This document shows, piece by piece, positions 56,222-64,000 of a stretch of DNA of 64,000 nt (position 1 is the first letter of the stretch; the number at the start of each line of letters is the position of its first letter). The stretch comes from Bacillota bacterium (GTDB lineage Bacteria; Bacillota; Clostridia; Tissierellales; Tissierellaceae). Position numbers and translations under genes: made by a program. The notes under the pieces are model-generated. The model was not told the DNA's origin. It searched no databases and was given only the letters and a program-made list of their open reading frames with translations. Location of the stretch: the NCBI GenBank assembly GCA_023388495.1, contig JAEWGC010000035.1, positions 28,481-92,480 on the forward strand. Direction: 5' to 3'.

Positions 56222-58795
56222 ATGGAGAGGGTGGGGGAAATAGAATATATTTATGAGTTAATAAAAACTGATACGGGGGTTCCGATTAAAGTATTGATGC
56301 ATTCAGTGAACAAACTAGAAATGCATTGGCATAAGCAATTAGAGATACTATTGGTTTTGCAAGGGTCCATCAATATTAGAATAAATGATGATGAGTACTT
56401 GCTTAAAGAAAATGATCTTATATTAATTAACAGCAGTGAAATTCATAATACAAGTAAAACCAATGAAGATAATATAATACTAGTTCTGCAGATAGATACT
56501 CAACATTATGAGAGATACTTCCATGGATTTGGTAAGAGGGTCTTTGATTGCAAATCCTTTATGTATGATGAAGGAGAACAAGAAAGATTTGATATGATTA
56601 GACAGCATTTAGCAAAAATAGTATGGGAGTTAAATAAAAGAAAACAGGGGCACTCATTTAAAATAGGATCTGAGCTACTATTACTTGCAGAACATCTTCT
56701 CAATAATTTTCAAAATGAAATATTAGAAGAAGATAAGGTAGAGGATATTAACAAGAATATCCATAGACTAAATAGTATTATAAGATATATAGATAATAAT
56801 TTTGATAGGGGAGTAACATTACAGGAAGTAGCTGATAATGAAAATCTTAGTGTTTATTACTTGTCTCATTATATAAAGAAAGCTCTTGGAATAACTTTTC
56901 AAGAGTATTTAAATGCAATTAGATTGGAAAAATCCGTTGTTTTGTTAGCGAGGACAGATAAATCAATAACAGAGGTAGCTCTTGAAAGTGGATTTCCTAG
57001 CACTAAATCTCTGAACAATCTTTTTAGAAGTGAATATAATTGTACTCCTTCTCAATTTAGGAAGGAAAATAAGAATAGGGCAAAGAATATATATAAATTA
57101 GGCTCAGATGAAGAAGGAATAAGAAGTAAATCATATTTTGATGTTGATAGAAATGCAGCTTTCACAAAATTATTCACATATTTGAACTTAAATTCATCAG
57201 AAGAAGGTCATATGTCTTACAACTCTATAAAAATTAATGTAGATATAAGAAAACAAGGAAGAACTCATAACTTTTATTGGCGAAAACTTACAACCTTTGG
57301 TAGGGCTGTAGAGGGACTAAGAAAAAACTGGCAAAATCAACTAAAGGAACTTCAAACAGAAGTTGGGTTTGAGTATATTAGATTCCATGGAATATTTTCA
57401 GATGATATGATGATATGTAATATAGGCCAAGATGGAAATATTATTTATAACTGGTCATATGTAGATGAATTATTTGATTTCTTTAAGGAAGTTAATATAA
57501 AACCTTTTATAGAACTAGGATTTATGCCTTCTGAAATAAAAAAATCTGATGAAACTATATTTTGGTGGAAAGCAAATATTTCTGGGCCAAAAGATATGAA
57601 TCTATGGATAGATTTAGTTAAAGAATTTATTAAACATTGTATTAATAGATATGGACTAAAGGAAGTAGAGTCTTGGTATTTTGAAGTTTGGAATGAACCA
57701 GATTTGGAATATGTTTTTTGGATGGAAGGAAAAGAAAGGTTTTTTGAATTTTACAAAGAAACAGCACTAGCTGTTAAATCTATTTCTAGCAAAATAAGGG
57801 TAGGAGGACCTTCTATTACCTATCAAAGCATGAAAGACAATACATGGTTTGAAGATTTCTTAGTTTATTCTAATGATAATAGGGTGCCTTTGGATTTTGT
57901 ATCCTTTCACATTTATCCTGAAATCTTTTCATCAATGGAAGAAGTAGAAGATATAATGAATGAAGTAAAAGAAACTAAAGATACATCAGTGGTGATGTTG
58001 TCATTGCAATATATGAAAAGAATTTATTTTGATGAAAATCATACATTAGATACATTAAATTCAGCTAAGGAAAAAACAAATCATATATTATCATATAAAC
58101 CAGAGCTTCATGTAACTGAATGGAGTTCATCATCTAGTGGTAGAAATTTAATTAGTGATACTGTTTTCGTAGCCGTTTTTATTATTAGAAATGTATTGAA
58201 ATCCATAGGTCATGTAGATTCCCTTGGTTATTGGACATTTACTGATATAATGGAAGAGTTTAAAGCTGGCATTTCCCATTTTCACGGAGGTTTTGGGTTG
58301 ATAAACAAGGATGGACTAAAAAAACCATCATATTTTGCCTATTATCTTTTATCTAAACTAGGTAAAGAGATTATAGAACAAGGTGAAGATTATATAGTTA
58401 CTAAAGCTGAAGAGAATGTCCAGATTTTAGCCTATAACTTTGCATATTTTGATGATTTATTCATGAGTGGAGATACTTCTGCATTAACTAATATTGATAG
58501 ATATTCGGTATATGAGGAAAAGCTATCTAATGAAGTAGAAGTTAATATAAGTGGTCTAAATGGATATTATAAAGTTAAAAGATACCAGCTAAACAGAGAT
58601 AATGGGTCTGTATTTGATGAATGGATAAAGATGGGAGCACCAGAAAACATGACAGGAGAAGAGATAGAGTATCTCAAGGGCAGAGCTAGACCTAATATGA
58701 CTATTGATTATATGGATATAGCTGGAGAGTATTCACAGATATTAAGTATTCCAGTACATGGAGTTGAACTTATAATGCTAGAGAAGCAAATGTAG
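56222..58795 (+). CDS. AraC-type regulator fused to a GH39-like domain
   Basis: The 857-residue protein has an N-terminal cupin (about 15-100), an AraC HTH pair (about 180-285, with TLQEVADNENLSVYYLSHYIKKALG and TEVALESGFPSTKSLNNLF), then a GH39-like TIM barrel and beta-domain (about 330-857). Catalytic candidates are the acid/base E492 in WNEP and the nucleophile E633 in TEW. GH39 enzymes act on xylosides or iduronides. There is no secretion signal, so the domain acts inside the cell, either as an enzyme or as a sugar sensor for the regulator. No sugar genes are adjacent. Confidence 0.9.
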   Translation: MERVGEIEYIYELIKTDTGVPIKVLMHSVNKLEMHWHKQLEILLVLQGSINIRINDDEYLLKENDLILINSSEIHNTSKTNEDNIILVLQIDTQHYERYFHGFGKRVFDCKSFMYDEGEQERFDMIRQHLAKIVWELNKRKQGHSFKIGSELLLLAEHLLNNFQNEILEEDKVEDINKNIHRLNSIIRYIDNNFDRGVTLQEVADNENLSVYYLSHYIKKALGITFQEYLNAIRLEKSVVLLARTDKSITEVALESGFPSTKSLNNLFRSEYNCTPSQFRKENKNRAKNIYKLGSDEEGIRSKSYFDVDRNAAFTKLFTYLNLNSSEEGHMSYNSIKINVDIRKQGRTHNFYWRKLTTFGRAVEGLRKNWQNQLKELQTEVGFEYIRFHGIFSDDMMICNIGQDGNIIYNWSYVDELFDFFKEVNIKPFIELGFMPSEIKKSDETIFWWKANISGPKDMNLWIDLVKEFIKHCINRYGLKEVESWYFEVWNEPDLEYVFWMEGKERFFEFYKETALAVKSISSKIRVGGPSITYQSMKDNTWFEDFLVYSNDNRVPLDFVSFHIYPEIFSSMEEVEDIMNEVKETKDTSVVMLSLQYMKRIYFDENHTLDTLNSAKEKTNHILSYKPELHVTEWSSSSSGRNLISDTVFVAVFIIRNVLKSIGHVDSLGYWTFTDIMEEFKAGISHFHGGFGLINKDGLKKPSYFAYYLLSKLGKEIIEQGEDYIVTKAEENVQILAYNFAYFDDLFMSGDTSALTNIDRYSVYEEKLSNEVEVNISGLNGYYKVKRYQLNRDNGSVFDEWIKMGAPENMTGEEIEYLKGRARPNMTIDYMDIAGEYSQILSIPVHGVELIMLEKQM

Positions 58796-58898
58796 TTGGA
58801 ACTGGATATTACTGTTTAGGATAAAAGACTTATATTTTCAAATAGCAAAAAAAGGTATAAATTTTAACAAAAATAACATATATATGAAATTTATAATG

Positions 58899-58920
58899 AC
58901 ATATCATGGTAATGATATGT
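58899..58920. repeat. Perfect 9-bp inverted repeat before the surface-protein gene
   Basis: ACATATCAT and ATGATATGT are perfectly inverted with a four-base gap. It lies 27 bases before the start of the adhesin gene and may be an operator or a leader hairpin. Confidence 0.45.
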
Positions 58921-58946
58921 TGAAAAATAAAGAAAGGAGAAAATAT

Positions 58947-61900
58947 ATGAAGAAAAATAAAGCAAAAGTAGTACTAATTGTTGTACTAGCCATGTTGCTA
59001 CAGATAATTGGGCCTGCGGTACAATCTATCTATGCTGAAATAGCAAATGGGCCTTTTTCAATGACAGAGAGACCAATAAGTGAAGATGGCATAGCACAGT
59101 TAGACTGGGAATTTACTCTGGATCCTAATGATAGAGTAGAAGAATACCCTTATACTGGTAACTTTACTTTGGAAGAAGAAATACTAGATGCCGACTTAAT
59201 AGCAGATGATGAAGTAACAGTAATAGGCAGTTATAGTATATCTACAGATGGAGAAGTTACTGTAAAAATCAATCAAGATCTATATGCTACTTTAGAAGAT
59301 AAGGAAGAAGATACATCTACAGATCCAGAAGAAGCAACAGAAACAGCAGATGATACAGAAGTAACAGATACACTTCCAGAGGAAGGATTACAAGAAGAGA
59401 CAGTAGAAGGTGAAGGAGCAGAGACTGAAGATCCGGAAGAAGATCAACACTTACAAGAAGGTGAAAACCCTGAAGGTAATGAAGGGAATAATGAGCAATC
59501 AGACCCAGAAAATGATGATGAAGTAAATGAAGAAGAGCAAGAAGTTTCAATGCTTGGAAAAGTAGTAGCTACTTTGGCTACAGCAGGAGAGGATCTTCTT
59601 TTAACTGATGATATAGATCAAGAAGATATAGATCAAGCAGAAGAAGTAAAAGAAGTGAAATTCTTTACAGGAACCATCAAAGCTGACGGGGCTAAGGAGA
59701 AGGAAGGCTTATTTAGAAGGTTTGCTGGATTGTTTAGTGGGCCGAAAGAATTGAAGAATATCTTTACCACCGTAAAGCTCCTCATCAATGGTAATGAAGT
59801 CGGTGACGATGATGGTATTGTAAACTTAGATGAGATTACAGAATCCATGAGCATAGGGCTAGAGTTTGGATGGGAATTGCCGGATAATGGTAGTGGATTC
59901 CAGCTAGAAAAAGGTGATTGGGCTAGTATACAGCTACCATCAGTTTTTAAAGGTGTCACTGGATATATGAATGGACCATTGGTAGATGGCAGTAGAATAG
60001 TTGGAACATATCAAATTTCAGAAGAGGGAATCCTAAAGGTTATATTTGGAGAACATAGTAAATTTGATGAAGAATTCTTAACAGAAACAGGTCGTAAAGG
60101 GGCAGTAGGATTTATACTAGACTTTGTATTAGACCCATTTAAGGATAACTCCATCCAGGAAATAGAATTTGGGGAACCTATAAATAAGACATTTATTATT
60201 AAGGTCAAACCAGGTGGTACATTAGCTAGTATCTCTAAATCTGGAGAGCCGAATAAGATTCAAAATGCAGATGCTATTGACTGGGTAATAGATGTAAATA
60301 CATCTTTAGAAAGTCTAACAAATGCAATGGTAAAAGATAGTATTCCTGAGGGACTTGAACTAGAAGGGGATATAGAAATCTATCATTTAAAGGTTGGGAT
60401 AGATGGAAGTTTAAATGAAGGAGCTTTGAAGGAAAAAATAACTTCAACAGATGCAAGAAACCTTGAGGTGACATTAGGCAAAATTGATACAGCCTATAGA
60501 ATAAAATATTCAACTAAAATAACAGATTACAGTAAATCAGGATATACAAATATAGCAGAATTGTTTGATGGAGAAGAGAAAAAAGGTGAGACTAGTGTTA
60601 CTGTGGATAAGGTAGAACAAGGAGCAGCTATTAGCAAAAGATCTTTAGCCGCAGACAGAAATGCTACTACAATCAAATGGGAAATAGATGTAAATAAGGG
60701 AGAGGAAGTTCTAAAGAATGTAATAGTGGAAGATGTGTTACAGGAAAACCTTACAGTAAAAGCTGACTCTATAAAGATATACGAGCTTAACAAGGGTGAA
60801 AGTGGTTGGAATATAGGGGCTGATGTAACTGCTTCATTTACTACAACGAGTTTTCCTTTATCTTTAGGGGATCTAGAAACGGTAGATGTCTATCGTATAG
60901 AATTTGAAACAGATATAGAATATATGGATTATAAGGAAACTAATACATTCCAAAACAAAGCTATATTAAATGCAGATAAAGAGGTTGATGGTAATATAGT
61001 AGTGGAACAGGTTGGAGAATCCACTGCTTCAGCAACTGTATATAGAGATCCAATTATAATCAAAGAAGGTAAAGAAATTACTTCCTATGATAGCGAATAC
61101 CCAGTAGTAGAATGGACAATTAAAATTAACGGAGCAAACCATCATATCTATGATGCAGTGTTGACAGATACTATTGGTAGTGGACTAAGGTTAATTACGG
61201 ATAGCATAGAAATAACCCCCGATTCCTTCCAAGCAGGATATCCAATATATTCTTATCCAACAGATAATATAATGAAGATTGAGCTTGGCAATATAACTTC
61301 ATCCTATACCATAAAATACAAAACTGAAATTAGATCAATTGATACTAATACATTTAAAAACAAAGCAGAGTTAACAGGTAAAGGAAAGCATGGAGTTGGT
61401 GTTGGAGAAGGTGAAGAACCTGTAGAATATGATGTAAAAAAAGATGTAACTGTACCACCAAGCATAGTAAACAATAGCTATGGTAAAAAAGCAGTTAGCA
61501 TAGACTACTCAAATAAAACCATGACTTGGCAGATAGAAATAGATGCAATGAAGGAAGCATTAACTGAGTTGACTATTACAGATACCTTTGAAGATAAGTA
61601 TATGGTATTTATAGAAGACGGATTTAGTGTTACTAAGGGTGGAACTGGATTAAATCCTACTACAGACTATACTTTAACCAATAATAATGTAGATGGATTT
61701 GAGCTTATACTCAAAGAAACAGCCCTAGGCAAAGGAAAGTATGTAATCACTTATAAAACTTCCTTTAATCCCAATATGATTATTGCAAATCACGGGACTC
61801 CTAAAACGGGTGGAGACAATATTTATAAAAATAAAGTCAATTTAAGTGGAAAAACAAAAGATCCAGTAACCAATATTGATAACAATCTAAATGTGAATTT

Positions 61901-64000
61901 GACAGATGCACACATACTAAACCAGGATATTTACAATGTAGGTAAAAAAGAAGGAACACTAGATAGAGAGAAGAAGGAAATCACCTGGCGAATCTATGTT
62001 AATGCTCAGTCTAGAAATCTTAAGGGTAAAGACTTTGTCATAACAGACACTATTGGAGAAGGACATGCCTTTAAAGCAGGTTCATTATCAGTTCATGAAT
62101 TTACTTTAAAACCAGGCGGAGAATTAAGTGAAGAGGGTATAAATTTAGGAGTAAAGGTGACTAGCGGATATGAATTAGATGCAGATTCTAACCCATTCAT
62201 CTTAAAGTTCTCAGGGGGTATAGATGAAGCTTATTTAATTGAATATACCACAGAGATAGAAGGAATAACTAAACCAAATTATACTAATGAAGCTAAAATT
62301 ACCGATAATACAGGGATAGAAAAAACATATCCTGCTAGTGTTTACTATAAAGACCATAATGTCTTTATAACAAAAGAAGCACTTAATGCAAAGGGAGGCA
62401 GGGTATTTGCAGATGATGAGTTAAATTGGAAGGTTGTAATAAATGAAAGTTTATCTGAAATAGGTGGTGCTGTATTTTCAGACACCATAAGTGCAGGCCA
62501 TGTCTATGTAGATGGTAGCTTAAAGGTATATAAGGATGAGGTGAAAGATGAGAATCTAGTAGAAGAACCAGATTATACCTTAACTAAAACAACTGTGAGC
62601 CAAGGTGAAAAATTAGAAGTAGGCCTTGGAAATATTACAGGTAGATATATAATTACCTATAATACAGCTGTTATATCTGATTCTGGGGTTATAACAAATA
62701 CTGCTACTTTAAAGGGAAGTACATTTAGTGAAGAATCTACGGGGATTAAAAAGTTTAATATAAATAAAACATCCTGGGGTACAGGTAGTGGAGTCAGTGA
62801 ATTAAGGGGAGCTATTAAAATTAAGAAGGTGGATGACGCTTCAACTCCTGAACCAGTAGCAGGTGCAGAGTTTGAATTACACTATAAGGTAAATGATACC
62901 TGGTATAAGGTAGATGAAAGCTTCTATACTGGTACTGATGGCATGCTTACTATAGGCAATCTACCAAAAGGTAGAACTTATAAGCTAGTAGAAGTAAAAG
63001 CGCCAGCAGGGTATAGGAAACCAACAGTGGAGGCTGACTACACTCGTGAAATAACTGTAGTGGCTAATACGACTACTGAGGCAACAACAAGTGTGGTAAA
63101 CGAGAGAATTAGGGATATTACAGTAAAGAAAGTATGGATTGGACCTGGGAAAGATGGTAATGGTGTAGGTACTGCTACATTTAAGTTACTTGCTAATGGA
63201 CTTGAAAAGAAAACCATAACTTTAACTACTGGAACAGGATGGACACATACTTTTGAAGGGCTAGACTATTATGATTCCAGTGGTGCTGAAATAGTCTATA
63301 CTGTAGCAGAAGTTGGTTTAGATGTTGGATATCAACTTCTTAGAACAGATGTCTCAGCACCAGATGCACTTGGAAATATCACCTATACTTTTAATAACAA
63401 AAACTTGGAGAAAGTTAAAGTTGAAGTTGAGAAGATTTGGAGGAAAGATGAAAGTAAGCCTCTGCCAAGTTCAGTTACCATAAAGCTATTAAGAGATGGT
63501 GTTGATACAGGAGAAACTATAGATCTTACAGCACTCCAGTGGAAAGGTGAATTCACAGAATTAGATAGGTATGATGACGAAGGTCGGGCATATAACTATA
63601 CTATACAAGAAGTACCTGTATCTGGATTTAAGACTGTGATTGGTTCTAGACAAACCATTTCAGAAGGTTTCAGATATACAGTAACCAATATAGAATTAAT
63701 GGATATTCCAGTAACAAAGAAATGGATAGGAACGCCTAAAGGAACATCAGTAACAGTAAATTTATATGAAAAGAATGCAGATGATTCACTGAAAGAAGAT
63801 AAAGTCATTCAAACCTTGAATATCACTGGAACTACTACAGAAGATGCTGTATGGACAGGTAGCTTTACCAATATACCAAAATACAAAGCTGACAGTGATA
63901 CACCTATTCAATATGGAATAAAGGAAGTTCCAGTAGCTGGATTCGAAACAACCAGATCTGGAGATAATACTGGATTTACCGTTACGAATATGGAACTTGT
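58947..64000 (+). CDS. Giant repeat-built surface protein (adhesin), 3' end outside window
   Basis: The ATG at 58947 follows AAAGGAGA, and the frame is open to the end of the window (over 1680 codons). Parts in order: a Sec signal ending near IYA (residue 31); an acidic Glu/Asp-rich linker (about 112-205); six collagen-adhesin-like beta units of 140-150 residues starting near 437, 560, 706, 846, 999 and 1141, each with an IKW/ITW strand and a VxDT-type motif; a SpaA-like prealbumin domain near 1286; and Cna-B repeats from about 1388, 1489 and 1584. Such stalks often form isopeptide bonds and end in an LPXTG anchor; that end is not in the window. Confidence 0.9.
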   Translation, partial: MKKNKAKVVLIVVLAMLLQIIGPAVQSIYAEIANGPFSMTERPISEDGIAQLDWEFTLDPNDRVEEYPYTGNFTLEEEILDADLIADDEVTVIGSYSISTDGEVTVKINQDLYATLEDKEEDTSTDPEEATETADDTEVTDTLPEEGLQEETVEGEGAETEDPEEDQHLQEGENPEGNEGNNEQSDPENDDEVNEEEQEVSMLGKVVATLATAGEDLLLTDDIDQEDIDQAEEVKEVKFFTGTIKADGAKEKEGLFRRFAGLFSGPKELKNIFTTVKLLINGNEVGDDDGIVNLDEITESMSIGLEFGWELPDNGSGFQLEKGDWASIQLPSVFKGVTGYMNGPLVDGSRIVGTYQISEEGILKVIFGEHSKFDEEFLTETGRKGAVGFILDFVLDPFKDNSIQEIEFGEPINKTFIIKVKPGGTLASISKSGEPNKIQNADAIDWVIDVNTSLESLTNAMVKDSIPEGLELEGDIEIYHLKVGIDGSLNEGALKEKITSTDARNLEVTLGKIDTAYRIKYSTKITDYSKSGYTNIAELFDGEEKKGETSVTVDKVEQGAAISKRSLAADRNATTIKWEIDVNKGEEVLKNVIVEDVLQENLTVKADSIKIYELNKGESGWNIGADVTASFTTTSFPLSLGDLETVDVYRIEFETDIEYMDYKETNTFQNKAILNADKEVDGNIVVEQVGESTASATVYRDPIIIKEGKEITSYDSEYPVVEWTIKINGANHHIYDAVLTDTIGSGLRLITDSIEITPDSFQAGYPIYSYPTDNIMKIELGNITSSYTIKYKTEIRSIDTNTFKNKAELTGKGKHGVGVGEGEEPVEYDVKKDVTVPPSIVNNSYGKKAVSIDYSNKTMTWQIEIDAMKEALTELTITDTFEDKYMVFIEDGFSVTKGGTGLNPTTDYTLTNNNVDGFELILKETALGKGKYVITYKTSFNPNMIIANHGTPKTGGDNIYKNKVNLSGKTKDPVTNIDNNLNVNLTDAHILNQDIYNVGKKEGTLDREKKEITWRIYVNAQSRNLKGKDFVITDTIGEGHAFKAGSLSVHEFTLKPGGELSEEGINLGVKVTSGYELDADSNPFILKFSGGIDEAYLIEYTTEIEGITKPNYTNEAKITDNTGIEKTYPASVYYKDHNVFITKEALNAKGGRVFADDELNWKVVINESLSEIGGAVFSDTISAGHVYVDGSLKVYKDEVKDENLVEEPDYTLTKTTVSQGEKLEVGLGNITGRYIITYNTAVISDSGVITNTATLKGSTFSEESTGIKKFNINKTSWGTGSGVSELRGAIKIKKVDDASTPEPVAGAEFELHYKVNDTWYKVDESFYTGTDGMLTIGNLPKGRTYKLVEVKAPAGYRKPTVEADYTREITVVANTTTEATTSVVNERIRDITVKKVWIGPGKDGNGVGTATFKLLANGLEKKTITLTTGTGWTHTFEGLDYYDSSGAEIVYTVAEVGLDVGYQLLRTDVSAPDALGNITYTFNNKNLEKVKVEVEKIWRKDESKPLPSSVTIKLLRDGVDTGETIDLTALQWKGEFTELDRYDDEGRAYNYTIQEVPVSGFKTVIGSRQTISEGFRYTVTNIELMDIPVTKKWIGTPKGTSVTVNLYEKNADDSLKEDKVIQTLNITGTTTEDAVWTGSFTNIPKYKADSDTPIQYGIKEVPVAGFETTRSGDNTGFTVTNMEL

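Noticed and set aside
59317..60793. Several open frames on the minus strand, including a leucine/histidine-rich 77-residue one
   Set aside because: They lie opposite the long plus-strand adhesin frame; the leucine runs come from antisense reading of Glu-rich codons, and no ribosome sites or families are seen.
1..64000. CRISPR arrays, tRNA or rRNA genes, intact transposons
   Set aside because: No regularly spaced direct repeats, cloverleaf-like or rRNA-like sequences, or transposase frames were seen on reading both strands.

Overview
This is a low-GC, AT-rich bacterial chromosome segment. Gene style, ribosome-binding sites and content suggest an anaerobic, amino-acid- and peptide-using Firmicute of the Clostridia/Tissierellia type. 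The supports are a double-cubane cluster protein with its reductase, a TudS-like desulfidase with an ECF S component, amino-acid and peptide ABC transporters, sortase-style surface protein modules and several TTG/GTG starts. The genus cannot be fixed from the sequence. I saw no tRNA, rRNA, CRISPR array or intact insertion sequence.

Layout. 1-2.6 kb: the end of a branched-chain amino-acid-type ABC transporter operon (livG partial, livF, binding lipoprotein). 2.9-10.2 kb: a PAS-GGDEF-EAL-PilZ protein, a pseudouridine synthase, a stalk-domain exported protein and an orphan sensor histidine kinase. 10.2-18.1 kb: metabolic and redox genes (IscU/NifU-like scaffold, CsaA-like protein, double-cubane protein plus activator, WrbA, AEC permease, M20 amidohydrolase, rhodanese lipoprotein) and a collapsed azlC/azlD scar. 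18.3-25.7 kb: housekeeping and accessory genes (flavin reductase, ECF-S/TudS pair, DUF1653, YaiI, SNF2 helicase), a decayed GNAT gene and a decayed second copy of the flavin reductase.

25.9-43.7 kb is the most interesting part: a defence-type island. A tightly packed plus-strand operon encodes a small HTH regulator, a DndC/PAPS-reductase-like sulfurtransferase with zinc ribbons and a ferredoxin tail, a DUF4007 protein, a 1212-residue P-loop ATPase, a cysteine desulfurase, a 98-residue protein, a phospholipase-D/DEAH helicase, a 59-residue protein, a DndD-like SMC ATPase, a 178-residue protein and a sigma-70-family factor. It resembles a DNA phosphorothioation (Dnd) system by its A, C and D functions, but has no recognisable DndB or DndE and carries its own sigma factor. 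It is followed by a two-gene GHKL-ATPase/GIY-YIG nuclease module and an orphan PP-loop protein on the minus strand. Decayed genes lie on both flanks: a nonsense-mutated flavin reductase on the left and a frameshifted phage-type replication gene on the right.

44.2-64 kb: an SDR enzyme; an ECF sigma/anti-sigma-like pair reading into DUF4358, MBOAT and DHHW genes (probably extracellular polymer O-acylation); a complete oligopeptide ABC transporter with a perfect 38-bp palindrome between the binding-protein and permease genes; a GGDEF protein; an AraC-GH39 fusion; and the first about 1685 codons of a very large repeat-built surface protein that runs off the window.
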